64,000 nucleotides of DNA from Methanobacterium_B sp963703015 (GTDB lineage Archaea > Methanobacteriota > Methanobacteria > Methanobacteriales > Methanobacteriaceae): assembly GCA_963703015.1 (NCBI GenBank), contig OY969779.1, positions 1,674,001-1,738,000 of the forward strand. The letters are read 5' to 3'. The translations under genes were made by a program, and so were the position numbers. Below the pieces are notes generated by a model, which was not told the origin of the DNA, searched no databases, and worked only from the letters and a program-made list of their open reading frames with translations. This document shows, piece by piece, positions 9,396 to 18,542 of this stretch (positions within the stretch are counted from its first letter, which is position 1; each line of letters begins with the position of its first letter).

Positions 9396-9914
9396 CTAAC
9401 TAAGTTTCAAGGTTTGCAGTAAATTGTTGTAGGCTTGTTCAGTTTGGTTCAATGCAAATCTAGGGCAAATGTAAGTTACCAGGTAATAATTGTTGTCTTT
9501 GTCTATTATGGTGTACTTACTGGCTATGTTGTTTCCAACACTGCCAACCTGTGATGCGGTTATGTTGTTCACAGTTGTTGAAGCTACTGATGAGTTTGTG
9601 GTGTTTAAAAGTATGTTGTTGGTACTTGGAAGATTCAATGAACCAGTAGCCTTTTCTTGCATTTGCAATACAATATAAGCTGGTTGAGTCTTACCATTTG
9701 AATCTGCGTAGTTAGTTGTTAAAGTGACAGATGAATATATTGAACTATTACTGAAATTACCAACTAAACTGTCTTGTGACCACGAGTTAGGATATTGGAA
9801 TGATACAGTTCCTGTATTAAATGTGTTGTTGCCTGAAACACTCAATGCTAAGATTAATGCTATAATTATCACCAGAACAATTATTACTGGCATTAGGTAT
9901 TGGTTTTTTTCCAC
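9396..9914 (-). CDS. Membrane-anchored PsbP-like protein
   Basis: A 172-residue protein with one N-terminal transmembrane anchor (residues 8-27) and an extracellular domain. The segment FNTGTVSFQYPNSWSQDS resembles the start of PsbP/PsbP-like domains, common in short surface proteins of Methanobacterium. Many Asn-Ser/Thr sequons suit an N-glycosylated surface protein. The ribosome site AAAGGGGGT lies ahead of the start. Function is unknown. Confidence 0.6.
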   Translation of the reverse strand: MEKNQYLMPVIIVLVIIIALILALSVSGNNTFNTGTVSFQYPNSWSQDSLVGNFSNSSIYSSVTLTTNYADSNGKTQPAYIVLQMQEKATGSLNLPSTNNILLNTTNSSVASTTVNNITASQVGSVGNNIASKYTIIDKDNNYYLVTYICPRFALNQTEQAYNNLLQTLKLS

Positions 9915-10212
9915 GATCTATGACCCCCTTTAATTATTGTTGTTATTATTTAGTACTTCTAGAATTATATGTTTTTTCTTCTAATCAACTACAAATTAAG
10001 GGGATTGATAAACCTATTTTAGTGGCAATGTTAACATTGATTCATTTTTAACGAACTCACCACTTGGTATAGGTAGTTCTATCCTAAGTTCATGATCAAT
10101 AACAAAGTTTTTTGTGGGATTAAGATTATTATCATTAAGCTTTTTTGTATCAACAACCATTATATGGATGTTAAATCTAAAACTACTAATCATAAATTCG
10201 GGGTGTTTAACT

Positions 10213-10704
10213 TTGAAAAAACGAAAACATATCTTTCTCGATGACAAGTCAAAAATTTCTAGAATCGAGAAAAAAATCATCAAGTACGAAAGGTACAAAC
10301 CATACCATGAAAAAACTGCCGACGAAGATTTTCGTTTGAATGAAAAACTTGCATTACTCAGTGTAGTTGCAAGCAATTTTATGATGACTGGCCACAGCCC
10401 AACACTGGTAATGACCAAAAGAGAAGAAGGAGATGAAGTTTTACTACCTGTGGGTGGTGGACAAAAAGACAGGGCTCGTGAAATAATATCTAAGGTTGAT
10501 TTTAGAAAGCTCTATCGAGGGGGAAAGGGAAGAAAAATAGATCCTCTCATGATCATAACAGCCATCTGTATGTACGTTATGAGAAAGGATAATCCTAGGC
10601 GAGGAGATATTAGATATTCTAATGATTTTATTAGGAATACTGGATTAACTAAGGAAATTTACGACCATATCAGTGGTAAACTTGATGGTTATGGTGTTTT
10701 GTGA
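10213..10704 (+). CDS. Orphan protein of unknown function, possible single cyclin-like repeat
   Basis: I do not recognise this gene. TTG at 10213 is preceded by GGGGTG at spacing 7, giving 163 residues; the ATG at 10114 would add an implausible hydrophobic leader. The N-terminus is highly basic (LKKRKHIFLDDKSKISRIEK). Residues 105-155 form helices (DPLMIITAICMYVM, then SNDFIRNTGLTKEIYDHI) whose pattern resembles the second cyclin-like repeat of archaeal TFB proteins, but only one repeat is present and no zinc ribbon is seen. Its last 8 codons and the 88 bp beyond are repeated exactly at 10887-10998. This suggests one member of a duplicated gene family. Confidence 0.55.
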   Translation: MKKRKHIFLDDKSKISRIEKKIIKYERYKPYHEKTADEDFRLNEKLALLSVVASNFMMTGHSPTLVMTKREEGDEVLLPVGGGQKDRAREIISKVDFRKLYRGGKGRKIDPLMIITAICMYVMRKDNPRRGDIRYSNDFIRNTGLTKEIYDHISGKLDGYGVL

Positions 10705-10792
10705 TTTCTGATGGGTTGCTCTATATAGTGATAGCAAAATTTTGGTTGTAAGTTTTTAGTTTTTTTTGATGTTTCTGGTTTTATGAGATTTT
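10681..10792 (+). repeat. 112-bp direct repeat, copy 1 (3' end of the orphan gene plus downstream)
   Basis: This block is identical over 112 bp to 10887-10998. It begins inside the last codons of the orphan gene (LDGYGVL and stop) and continues into the T-rich sequence after it. Homology extends imperfectly about 18 bp further upstream. Confidence 0.95.
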
Positions 10793-11118
10793 TTTAGTGG
10801 TATATTATCTGTTTTTATTTGATAGTGGGGTTTTTTTTAGGAATTTTTGTTTATTTGGGAATTTTTGTGACTTTATTGGTGGTATGCTTGATGGTTATGG
10901 TGTTTTGTGATTTCTGATGGGTTGCTCTATATAGTGATAGCAAAATTTTGGTTGTAAGTTTTTAGTTTTTTTTGATGTTTCTGGTTTTATGAGATTTTCT
11001 GTACCATATATCTGATTATTATGGACTTTAATGGAACCTCAGTTAGCCAATTAAAAATAATATTAAAAATAATAAGTTATTTATAGGTTTTTTATAATTG
11101 TTTATATGGATTATTAGA
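10705..11118. other. 414-bp intergenic region holding the repeat and gene remnant
   Basis: Apart from copy 2 of the 112-bp repeat, I see no gene here. The sequence between the copies (10793-10886) is strongly T-rich with short G runs and has no open frame. After 11000 it becomes a plain AT-rich spacer before the convergent hydrolase gene. Confidence 0.7.
10887..10998 (+). repeat. 112-bp direct repeat, copy 2 (remnant of a paralogous gene end)
   Basis: Exact copy of 10681-10792. Read in the same frame, the bases just before and in the repeat give DFIGGMLDGYGVL and a stop, against DHISGKLDGYGVL in copy 1. It therefore looks like the 3' tail of a second, otherwise deleted paralogue rather than a random duplication of non-coding DNA. 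No open frame precedes it. Confidence 0.9.
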
Positions 11119-11868
11119 TCACTGATCTAAAGTTTTTATGAAGTTGATAATAGCATTCACTGTCTGATTTTGTTGTTCTTGTCTGGTTATCGTGCTGTTA
11201 TTATCTCCAGATTGTACTCCGTAGTCACCGAAGTTGTAGTGGTTTCCCCCATCAATGGTGATGAAGGTTGTGTTTTTTGGAAATTTGTCAAGATTGTTAG
11301 TTATTTGGTCCTGCGTTGCAAGCCCATCAAGGGATCCTCTGATGGATAAAGCTTTGAAAGTTGCGTTTGATGCATTTGTATTGGGATATGCAGCTAAATA
11401 TATGACTCCTTTAATTTTGTCCTGATTTTTAACTGCAAAGTCCGATGCAAACACTCCACCAAGGGAATGGCCTCCAATAATCCATGTTTTAATATCACTA
11501 TGCTGATTTATTACATCATTTGCTTTGTCAACTCCAAATATTGCTAAATTAAAAGGCATTTTAACAATAACTGTTGTATAACCATTTTGAGCTAATTTTG
11601 ATGCAATCACTGAGTAGGCTTCAGGCTGTACCTTGGCACCTGGATAAAAAATAATTCCCGTAGTTGTTTTGTTGTTGGTCGGGATGAAAGTTATTGAATT
11701 AGAATTATTAATGACACTGTAGCCATTATTTGAGGAAAGAGCTTCAGTTGCATTGGAATCTGCATGGTAATAATCAGATACATAGTAACTGAAACCAGCC
11801 ACAGCTACCACAACAACAAGGAGTAATATCAATAAAATCAGTCTTTTTTTGGAATTGATATACTTCAT
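11119..11868 (-). CDS. Membrane-anchored alpha/beta hydrolase
   Basis: A 249-residue protein with an N-terminal signal anchor (residues 8-30) and an extracytoplasmic alpha/beta-hydrolase domain. The nucleophile elbow GGHSLGG is at about residues 136-142. The likely acid is in the strand SIRGSLDGLAT, and the catalytic His is in DGGNHYNFGDYG. The strand TGIIFYPGAKVQPEAY matches the dienelactone-hydrolase-like group (Abhydrolase_5). The substrate is unknown. The gene is probably monocistronic. Confidence 0.8.
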   Translation of the reverse strand: MKYINSKKRLILLILLLVVVVAVAGFSYYVSDYYHADSNATEALSSNNGYSVINNSNSITFIPTNNKTTTGIIFYPGAKVQPEAYSVIASKLAQNGYTTVIVKMPFNLAIFGVDKANDVINQHSDIKTWIIGGHSLGGVFASDFAVKNQDKIKGVIYLAAYPNTNASNATFKALSIRGSLDGLATQDQITNNLDKFPKNTTFITIDGGNHYNFGDYGVQSGDNNSTITRQEQQNQTVNAIINFIKTLDQ

Positions 11869-12042
11869 TAAAAATCCCTATAATAAAATTCTACAATTTG
11901 ATATTTATATTTAGTTCTCAACTAAAAAAATCTAATATCAAATGAATTACGTTAAAAAAAGAATTTTGAAAATAAAATACCAAAATAAAATATGAAACTG
12001 AATTGATCCTATAAGTTAAAAAGTATAATGTATTAGAAGGCC

Positions 12043-12312
12043 TTACATTAACCTTCTAACATCAACAACTTCTATACTTGCTATTTCAGCAATTTTAGAA
12101 AGATTTTCTTCTACGGCTTCTGTTCCGCCTTCACCATCATCTACAATGACCATGAGGTTGAAAGCAACAAGGCCAAATGCGATTGGTTCTTCCTCAATAC
12201 TGTGTAATTCTGTATTTTCTGGTATTGAACTTGTTATTTCTGCCTTAACTTTTTCAAGGTCAATTTCAGGACTTTCTGGCATTAACTTTATTGTAGCTAC
12301 TACTTCTCCCAT
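12043..12312 (-). CDS. ef1b: Elongation factor 1-beta (aEF1B)
   Basis: The 89-residue archaeal guanine nucleotide exchange factor for aEF1A. The whole protein is the EF1-GNE domain, running from GEVVATIKLMPESPEIDLE to the conserved C-terminal IASIEVVDVRRLM. The length is typical. The start has GGAGGT upstream. It is the last gene of the minus-strand cluster, 78 bp after the small zinc protein that commonly neighbours it in archaea. Confidence 0.95.
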   Translation of the reverse strand: MGEVVATIKLMPESPEIDLEKVKAEITSSIPENTELHSIEEEPIAFGLVAFNLMVIVDDGEGGTEAVEENLSKIAEIASIEVVDVRRLM

Positions 12313-12390
12313 AGTGTTACCTCCAAAATTGTTTTATAGATTTATTTGGAACTAAATCCCAATTATACTAATAATTTTATGAGATTTAAT

Positions 12391-12552
12391 TTAAGGTCCT
12401 TTAAATCCACATTCACATTTGTATAAATGTCCGAATGTTCTGCATTTTTCACATCTGTACAAAGTTTTTTCACATTCAGGGCATGGAAACTTAACATAGT
12501 TTTCCACTGGTGATATTTCCTGTTTACAGGAAGTACATTCTATTTTTTTCAT
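12391..12552 (-). CDS. Small zinc-ribbon protein (HVO_2753 type)
   Basis: A 53-residue protein with four CxxC or CxC pairs: CTSC (residues 6-9), CPEC (24-27), CEKC (34-37) and CEC (46-48). This is the two-zinc-finger pattern of the small archaeal HVO_2753-like family, usually encoded next to elongation factor 1-beta as here. Its ATG follows directly on the stop codon of mfnE, and its ribosome site GGAGG lies inside the last codons of mfnE (IGGN, stop), so the two are translationally coupled. A role in RNA binding is inferred from the family context. Confidence 0.85.
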   Translation of the reverse strand: MKKIECTSCKQEISPVENYVKFPCPECEKTLYRCEKCRTFGHLYKCECGFKGP

Positions 12553-13212
12553 TTAATTTCCTCCAATGAGTGTATATTTAGAGCTTTTATCTTTAATTAT
12601 CGATAGAATCCTCTCTGGGTATTTACCATTTACAACGTAGCATTCCGATTGATATCTGATCAAAAGCTCAGGTAAAAATTCATCAACCGATGTTTCACCA
12701 AAATTTAGTAGTTTTTTTGCACTTATAATGTCTATAAGTTTCGCACCATCGTTGATAGGATCATGCGTGTATATACCATCTACATCTGTTGCTATTAATA
12801 GTTTGGCCTTGAGTAGGTTTGAAATGTAAAGTGCGATTGAATCTGATGTGACCCTCCATGAATGTTCGAGTGGATCATTATCTTCCATCAGGGTATATGA
12901 ATTTAGTACAGGAATTTTCCCATGTTCAGAAACCTTCAAAGCATCTTCAATGGAATTCACAGATTCTAGTCCTTCAACTTTATCTGCAAGCAATGTTCCA
13001 ATTATGTCCATGCACATTATTGCAGATCTATGGTTGGTGGTGTTTGAAAAACTCAGTAGATCATTGTAATTTCTCACTTTATTTGCAAACTCCCCTCCGC
13101 CACAAACAATTAGGATTTTAGCACCTAAATCAGTTTGATTAACAATAAATTCGCAGAGATTAATGGCTTTTTCTGGAAATAAACTGCCACCAATCTTTAA
13201 AACCCAATCCAT
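12553..13212 (-). CDS. mfnE: [5-(aminomethyl)furan-3-yl]methyl phosphate kinase MfnE
   Basis: Amino-acid-kinase-fold enzyme of methanofuran biosynthesis that phosphorylates aminomethylfuran phosphate to the diphosphate. Motifs are the N-terminal lysine and glycine loop VLKIGGSLF, CGGGEFANKVR, HRSAIMCMDIIG, the central SWRVTSDSIALYIS, and the ATP-site strand LLIATDVDGIYTHDP. The length of 219 residues fits. A GGTGG ribosome site precedes the ATG. It is 11 bp after pth2 and touches the zinc-protein gene. Confidence 0.9.
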   Translation of the reverse strand: MDWVLKIGGSLFPEKAINLCEFIVNQTDLGAKILIVCGGGEFANKVRNYNDLLSFSNTTNHRSAIMCMDIIGTLLADKVEGLESVNSIEDALKVSEHGKIPVLNSYTLMEDNDPLEHSWRVTSDSIALYISNLLKAKLLIATDVDGIYTHDPINDGAKLIDIISAKKLLNFGETSVDEFLPELLIRYQSECYVVNGKYPERILSIIKDKSSKYTLIGGN

Positions 13213-13223
13213 TTAAACCACCA

Positions 13224-13565
13224 TTACTTTAAAAGCTTCAGTTCCTGGGTGATCTTATCAATTTTCTCATCTTCATCTGGGCCAATACCTAGGCAGGTCA
13301 CTGTTGCTTTAGGAATTTCAGTATGCCCGGCATCATGAACTAAATAAATAGGCATGTTGGTGACCTTAGCTAGTTCGTAGATTTCAAATAGTTCCTCAAG
13401 GCTGTTAACTTTTAAAACCACCTTTTTTTCCCCTTCAGCTTCCCATTTTTTTAATGATCTGTCATCAGCCTTTTTATATGAGCCTAAACTTGCATGACAT
13501 GCTTGGGCTGCTATTTTGCCCCGGCTCATGTTGAGATCTGCCCTCATAACAATGATTTGTTTCAT
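13224..13565 (-). CDS. pth2: Peptidyl-tRNA hydrolase (Pth2 type)
   Basis: The 113-residue archaeal/eukaryotic-type hydrolase that releases peptides from stalled peptidyl-tRNA. Conserved elements run in order: VMRADLNMSRGKIAAQACHA (with the catalytic-region lysine and histidine), LKKWEAEGEKKVVLKV, YLVHDAGHTEIPKATVTCLGIGP. A GAGGAATT ribosome site precedes the ATG. It is the second gene of the YcaO-pth2-mfnE-zinc protein-aEF1B run. Confidence 0.95.
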   Translation of the reverse strand: MKQIIVMRADLNMSRGKIAAQACHASLGSYKKADDRSLKKWEAEGEKKVVLKVNSLEELFEIYELAKVTNMPIYLVHDAGHTEIPKATVTCLGIGPDEDEKIDKITQELKLLK

Positions 13566-13624
13566 ATTAATTCCTCAAATATTTCCTAAAAAAATTATTA
13601 ATCAATCAATTAGTTTCTAAACTA

Positions 13625-14821
13625 CTATTTAAGCCGTTTTCCTGCCCTGTTTACATCCACAGAGAAAAGTTCCATTTCTGGGATTAGAACTCTCACAACA
13701 GGTATTTGAATTTCCTTTCTTGTCAGATCAACGTATAAAATATCTTTAAACCCATGTTTGCCCAGGAGTTTCTGACTTGTTTCTATGTCCTCTTTGAATG
13801 ATTTCCCTGAATAATTTCTGATCTCTTTAAGATCAACTTCACTTTGGGATTCTCCAAACCAGTGCTTATTGATACGTTTCATTCTTTCGTAACCTGCTTT
13901 CCTCATGAAAACTGCTCGAACAGTATCTTCCCTAGTCCCATGAATCTGTGTAGCTCTGCTTTGAGCAACTTCAGTAAGTGCCCTTATAACTGCTACTTCT
14001 GGATCGAGATGAGTTCCAACTCCAAGGGTCAAAAGTGCAGGATCCTTAAGAACAGTATCGTCCGAAACTGCTGCAACAGTGGTTATTTCAACATCAGCAG
14101 TTAAATTTACCAGTTTAACATCTATGCCTGCCTTTTTGAACAGATGAAGAATGTTATTTATGAGTGGATTTTCAATGGTTTCAAGGTTTATTTCAGGTTT
14201 TGGTCTGTGCCTAGCTTCAAAAATGCTCCATGCATCCCTCTCCACAACTTCCATCATTCCATGGAAAATGGCCTCTTCTATCAGGTTTCCAGAAGCCAAA
14301 CCATTGGTGTTGGACTGGAAAAGCTTGGAAATATTTTCAGAATCGTAGGGGTGATAAACTGCATTTGCAGGCACAAGAACAGTTTCATCGTTGTTAATGT
14401 CAACTGCTTTAACCCATTCTAAACCTTCTGTTTTAGAATCAAATCTGAGTTTTGGGAGTATCAGTCTATCTGGATCAAGGTAATTTTGGAGGTCTGATTC
14501 TTCGAAGTTTCCCCTTATGAAATTTTTCCTATTTAAATCTGTGATCTCAGCGGAAAATCTTTCGAATGATTCCATCATGGCCGATGCTTTGGCCTGGGAT
14601 TTAGTGGCACCCTTACCAGCGTATATGCTCACAGCACCTTCAGCAGCTCCTGGTCTGATGGCAGAATAAACAGGAATTCCTATCCTGTCAAGGTGTGTTA
14701 TTTCAGCAACCCTTGTGACACCAGCAGCCCGAAGTTTGGGCTCAACATTTTCTATTGTTTTCTCTGGAGCCATGGCCCTGTGAGTGCATCCAAAATATTT
14801 AACTGGAACTTCGTTAAGCAT
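13625..14821 (-). CDS. YcaO-family protein (McrA-glycine thioamidation type)
   Basis: A 398-residue stand-alone YcaO-domain protein. The ATP-binding signatures of the family are seen in ATKSQAKASAMMESFERFSAE (about residues 73-93), AIFHGMMEVVERDAW and TLGVGTHLDPEVAVIRALTEVAQSR. In methanogens the widespread YcaO homologue (methanogenesis marker protein 1) works with TfuA to install thioglycine in McrA, and this sequence fits that type. TfuA is not in the window. The position upstream of pth2 and mfnE suggests a cotranscribed methanogenesis and translation cluster. The YcaO fold is certain; the target is inferred. Confidence 0.85.
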   Translation of the reverse strand: MLNEVPVKYFGCTHRAMAPEKTIENVEPKLRAAGVTRVAEITHLDRIGIPVYSAIRPGAAEGAVSIYAGKGATKSQAKASAMMESFERFSAEITDLNRKNFIRGNFEESDLQNYLDPDRLILPKLRFDSKTEGLEWVKAVDINNDETVLVPANAVYHPYDSENISKLFQSNTNGLASGNLIEEAIFHGMMEVVERDAWSIFEARHRPKPEINLETIENPLINNILHLFKKAGIDVKLVNLTADVEITTVAAVSDDTVLKDPALLTLGVGTHLDPEVAVIRALTEVAQSRATQIHGTREDTVRAVFMRKAGYERMKRINKHWFGESQSEVDLKEIRNYSGKSFKEDIETSQKLLGKHGFKDILYVDLTRKEIQIPVVRVLIPEMELFSVDVNRAGKRLK

Positions 14822-14909
14822 AATATCACTTAAAACTATTTTTACAATTAATTTGTATTAATCTGAATTCGGTACTATGTAGTTTGTTTAATTATGGATG
14901 GCTTATTAT

Positions 14910-15545
14910 TTAATAAATACCAAAATAAGCCTTAATTGCTAACATAATTGCCATAATAAATACTAATATCCATATTACAGGATTCCAACTCAAAACTTTG
15001 CCACCATCTAATGGTCCCAATGGAATTAAGTTAAATACCGCGAGTAAGCTGTTTATTATGAAACCATAGGTAACAATGACATGGAGTTCGTATCCCAGAA
15101 TATCTGTAGGGTTGTGTGAAACCAATGGAAACAGGCTGAGGAAGAACAGCGCCAGGACAATGTTAACTAATGGTCCTGCAATGGATATTTTACCATTTTC
15201 TTCCTTGCTAATGTTGGTTCCATGGATGTAAACTGCTCCTGGTGCTACGAAGACAACGCCAAAAATAAACGCTGTGAAGAGTGCAAATATCAATCCTTCA
15301 ACCCACATCCTGAACTCTGCATAAAATCCGTATCTAACAGCAACAAATTTATGTGCCAGTTCGTGGAGTACAAATCCCAATCCAACAGAAACTAGGAGTG
15401 CAGGGATCAATAGAATGAAGTTGTTCAGAAATATTTCTGTCCCGTTTGATAATAGTCCTTTGCTGAATAAATAAGCAAAAATTGCTGCTATTACAAACAT
15501 GGAGATCAATATGTCCCTGACCTCACGGGCTGTAAAACTTACCAT
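14910..15545 (-). CDS. Site-2 protease family membrane metalloprotease
   Basis: A 211-residue polytopic protein with the zinc motif HELAH at residues 61-65 inside a hydrophobic segment and the second family motif GPLDGGKVL (Asp about 180). These define an M50/S2P-type intramembrane protease. No PDZ domain is present, so this is the short archaeal form. The substrate is unknown. It sits between the YcaO cluster and the sensor kinase with about 60-90 bp on each side. Confidence 0.88.
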   Translation of the reverse strand: MVSFTAREVRDILISMFVIAAIFAYLFSKGLLSNGTEIFLNNFILLIPALLVSVGLGFVLHELAHKFVAVRYGFYAEFRMWVEGLIFALFTAFIFGVVFVAPGAVYIHGTNISKEENGKISIAGPLVNIVLALFFLSLFPLVSHNPTDILGYELHVIVTYGFIINSLLAVFNLIPLGPLDGGKVLSWNPVIWILVFIMAIMLAIKAYFGIY

Positions 15546-15604
15546 AGTTTATAGACCTAGTTCTAAATATATAATGATTTCCATGGTGTTTGATGAAAGT
15601 TCGT

Positions 15605-16718
<1,114 letters not shown>

Positions 16719-16729
<11 letters not shown>

Positions 16730-17879
16730 TTTTAAATATGGCCTCCACATCGGATTGTTCAGGAATTATAGGATTTGTAGCTATGCATGGGTCGTTCATG
16801 GCTTTGTAAGAAAGAGTTGTTAAGTCCTCCGACTTCACACCCTTATCTTTGAGTGTGTGTGTAATTCCAAGATTTTCTTTCAGTTCCTTGATCATGTTTA
16901 AGAATTCTTTTTTATTTGAAGCAGTTCCCATGCACATGTTGTTTGCCATTTTCAAATATCTTTCAGGTTCATATTCGAAATTAAAATCAATTACATGTTC
17001 TAGAAGTAGTGCATTCAATTCTCCATGGGGCAAATCTTTGAAACCACCAAGACTGTGAGCCATTGCATGCACCAAACCCAAGCTTGCATTTGAGAATGCC
17101 AATCCTGCATGAAGGCTTGCAAGCATTAAGTTGCCCCTGTAATAAATATTATCAGGATCATCAAGTACAGGAAGTATATTTGAAGAAAATAGTTTAATTG
17201 CTTCAGTAGAATGAATATCAGTTATTGGAGAACTTGCATTCGAAACATTAGCCTCTATAGCGTGACTTAAAATATCAAATGCTGCATAAATAGTCATGTA
17301 TTTGTTCATGGTGGTTGTTGTTACTGGATCAATGAGTGCCACATCTGGTACAAGCTTTTTACTGATAATTGCCATTTTAGTACCCTTTGATTTATCAGAA
17401 ATGATGGCAAACTGGGATACATCTGCAGAGCTACCTGCAGTGGTGGGTATACATATTAATGGAGGGGAAGGTAATGAAACTCTATCTACACCTTCAAATT
17501 CTCTAATATTTTTATTATTTGAACTGACAATTCCAATACCCTTGGCACAGTCCATGGGACTTCCGCCACCAATTGCTACTATTACATCACAGCCTTCATC
17601 CAAGTACAAGTCTGCTCCCTTCATAACATCGTCAGTACTTGGATTGGGTTTAATTTTCGAATATATTTCGTAGTTGTAACAGTCTGATTCAAGTACTCCA
17701 ACAATTTCATCAAGCCAGCCAGAAGAGATTATTCCACTATCTGTAACTAATAAAATTTTCTTAGCTGCAAAGTTATTCAAATATCTTCCAACAAGAAGAC
17801 GAGCATCCAATCCAAAAACAAATTCTGGTGCAACAAACTTTCTCAACTCGAAATTAGCTTCCAAAAAGTTAACCTCCAA
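16719..17879 (-). CDS. Iron-containing alcohol dehydrogenase family, ErcA-like
   Basis: A 386-residue member of the iron-dependent alcohol dehydrogenase family. The nucleotide-binding motif GGGSPMD is at 104-110, the PTTAGSSADVSQF segment at 145-157, and the metal ligands fit D202, H206, H271 and H285. The ligand spacing matches FucO-type enzymes. Its last codons overlap the start of a sensor histidine kinase gene, an arrangement recalling Pseudomonas ErcA, an alcohol-dehydrogenase-like regulator that works with sensor kinases. I therefore infer a regulatory or sensory role over fermentation, but a catalytic alcohol dehydrogenase is not excluded. Confidence 0.8.
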
Positions 17880-18057
17880 AATCTGATGTATTAAATGATT
17901 AATATTAGTATATTGTTGTTCTAATTTATTAATTTAATTTTGTAAAGCTCAAATTCATGATTATAATAAATTATTTATTTTCTAAATTCAATTTTAATAG
18001 TAATGGATTGATACTGGACCAATTAAAAACAATAAATAATTCTTCAGGGTTGTTTTC

Positions 18058-18456
18058 ATGAAATGTGAGTACTGTGATAATGCTGGATATGGAATGTTAA
18101 TTTCAGAAAGATCGTACTGGACTATTCACCTTGCACCCAGTCAGCGTTATCTTGGCACATGTGTTGTTGCAATTAAAAGGCAGTGCAGTAACTTATCTGA
18201 ACTTCAAACTGAAGAATGGACAGAATTTACAGAAATTGTTCGAGATATAGAGAAGGCTATGAACAATATTTTTAAACCCACACTCTTTAACTGGAGCTGT
18301 TTTAAAAATGCCTCGTTTCGTGATAAAAATCCCCATCCTCAAGTTCATTGGCATCTAATTCCAAGATATGATGAATTAAAATTGTTTGAAGGTATCAAAT
18401 TTGAAGATTTGGACTTTGGATATATTCCACAACCCATAAGCAGAAGAAATTTCTGA
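18058..18456 (+). CDS. HIT-family protein, apparently frameshifted near the C-terminus
   Basis: A histidine-triad nucleotide-binding or hydrolase protein. The N-terminus has CEYC (residues 3-6), and the triad region reads HPQVHWHLIPRY with H93, Q95, H97 and H99, so the first triad histidine is Gln. The frame ends at 132 residues with PISRRNF. The next frame from 18440 continues without a stop for 27 codons (AEEISEDVMETMRIK and on, ending at TAA about 18522), which looks like the missing C-terminal helix. One extra A at 18438-18440 would explain it. The catalytic region is intact, so activity may remain. Confidence 0.8.
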   Translation: MKCEYCDNAGYGMLISERSYWTIHLAPSQRYLGTCVVAIKRQCSNLSELQTEEWTEFTEIVRDIEKAMNNIFKPTLFNWSCFKNASFRDKNPHPQVHWHLIPRYDELKLFEGIKFEDLDFGYIPQPISRRNF

Positions 18457-18542
18457 AGATGTGATGGAAACTATGAGGATTAAGATCAAGGAACAGCTAA
18501 AAATTCTAAAATTTAATTAAATTAATTATTGAGGGAACAACA

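Noticed and set aside
10014..10418. Minus-strand frame of 134 codons opposite the orphan gene
   Set aside because: No ribosome site; the opposing plus-strand frame has GGGGTG and a protein-like composition.
10681..10998. Insertion sequence ends or attachment sites for the 112-bp direct repeats
   Set aside because: No transposase or integrase and no inverted termini; the repeat begins inside a coding end, which fits a gene duplication better.
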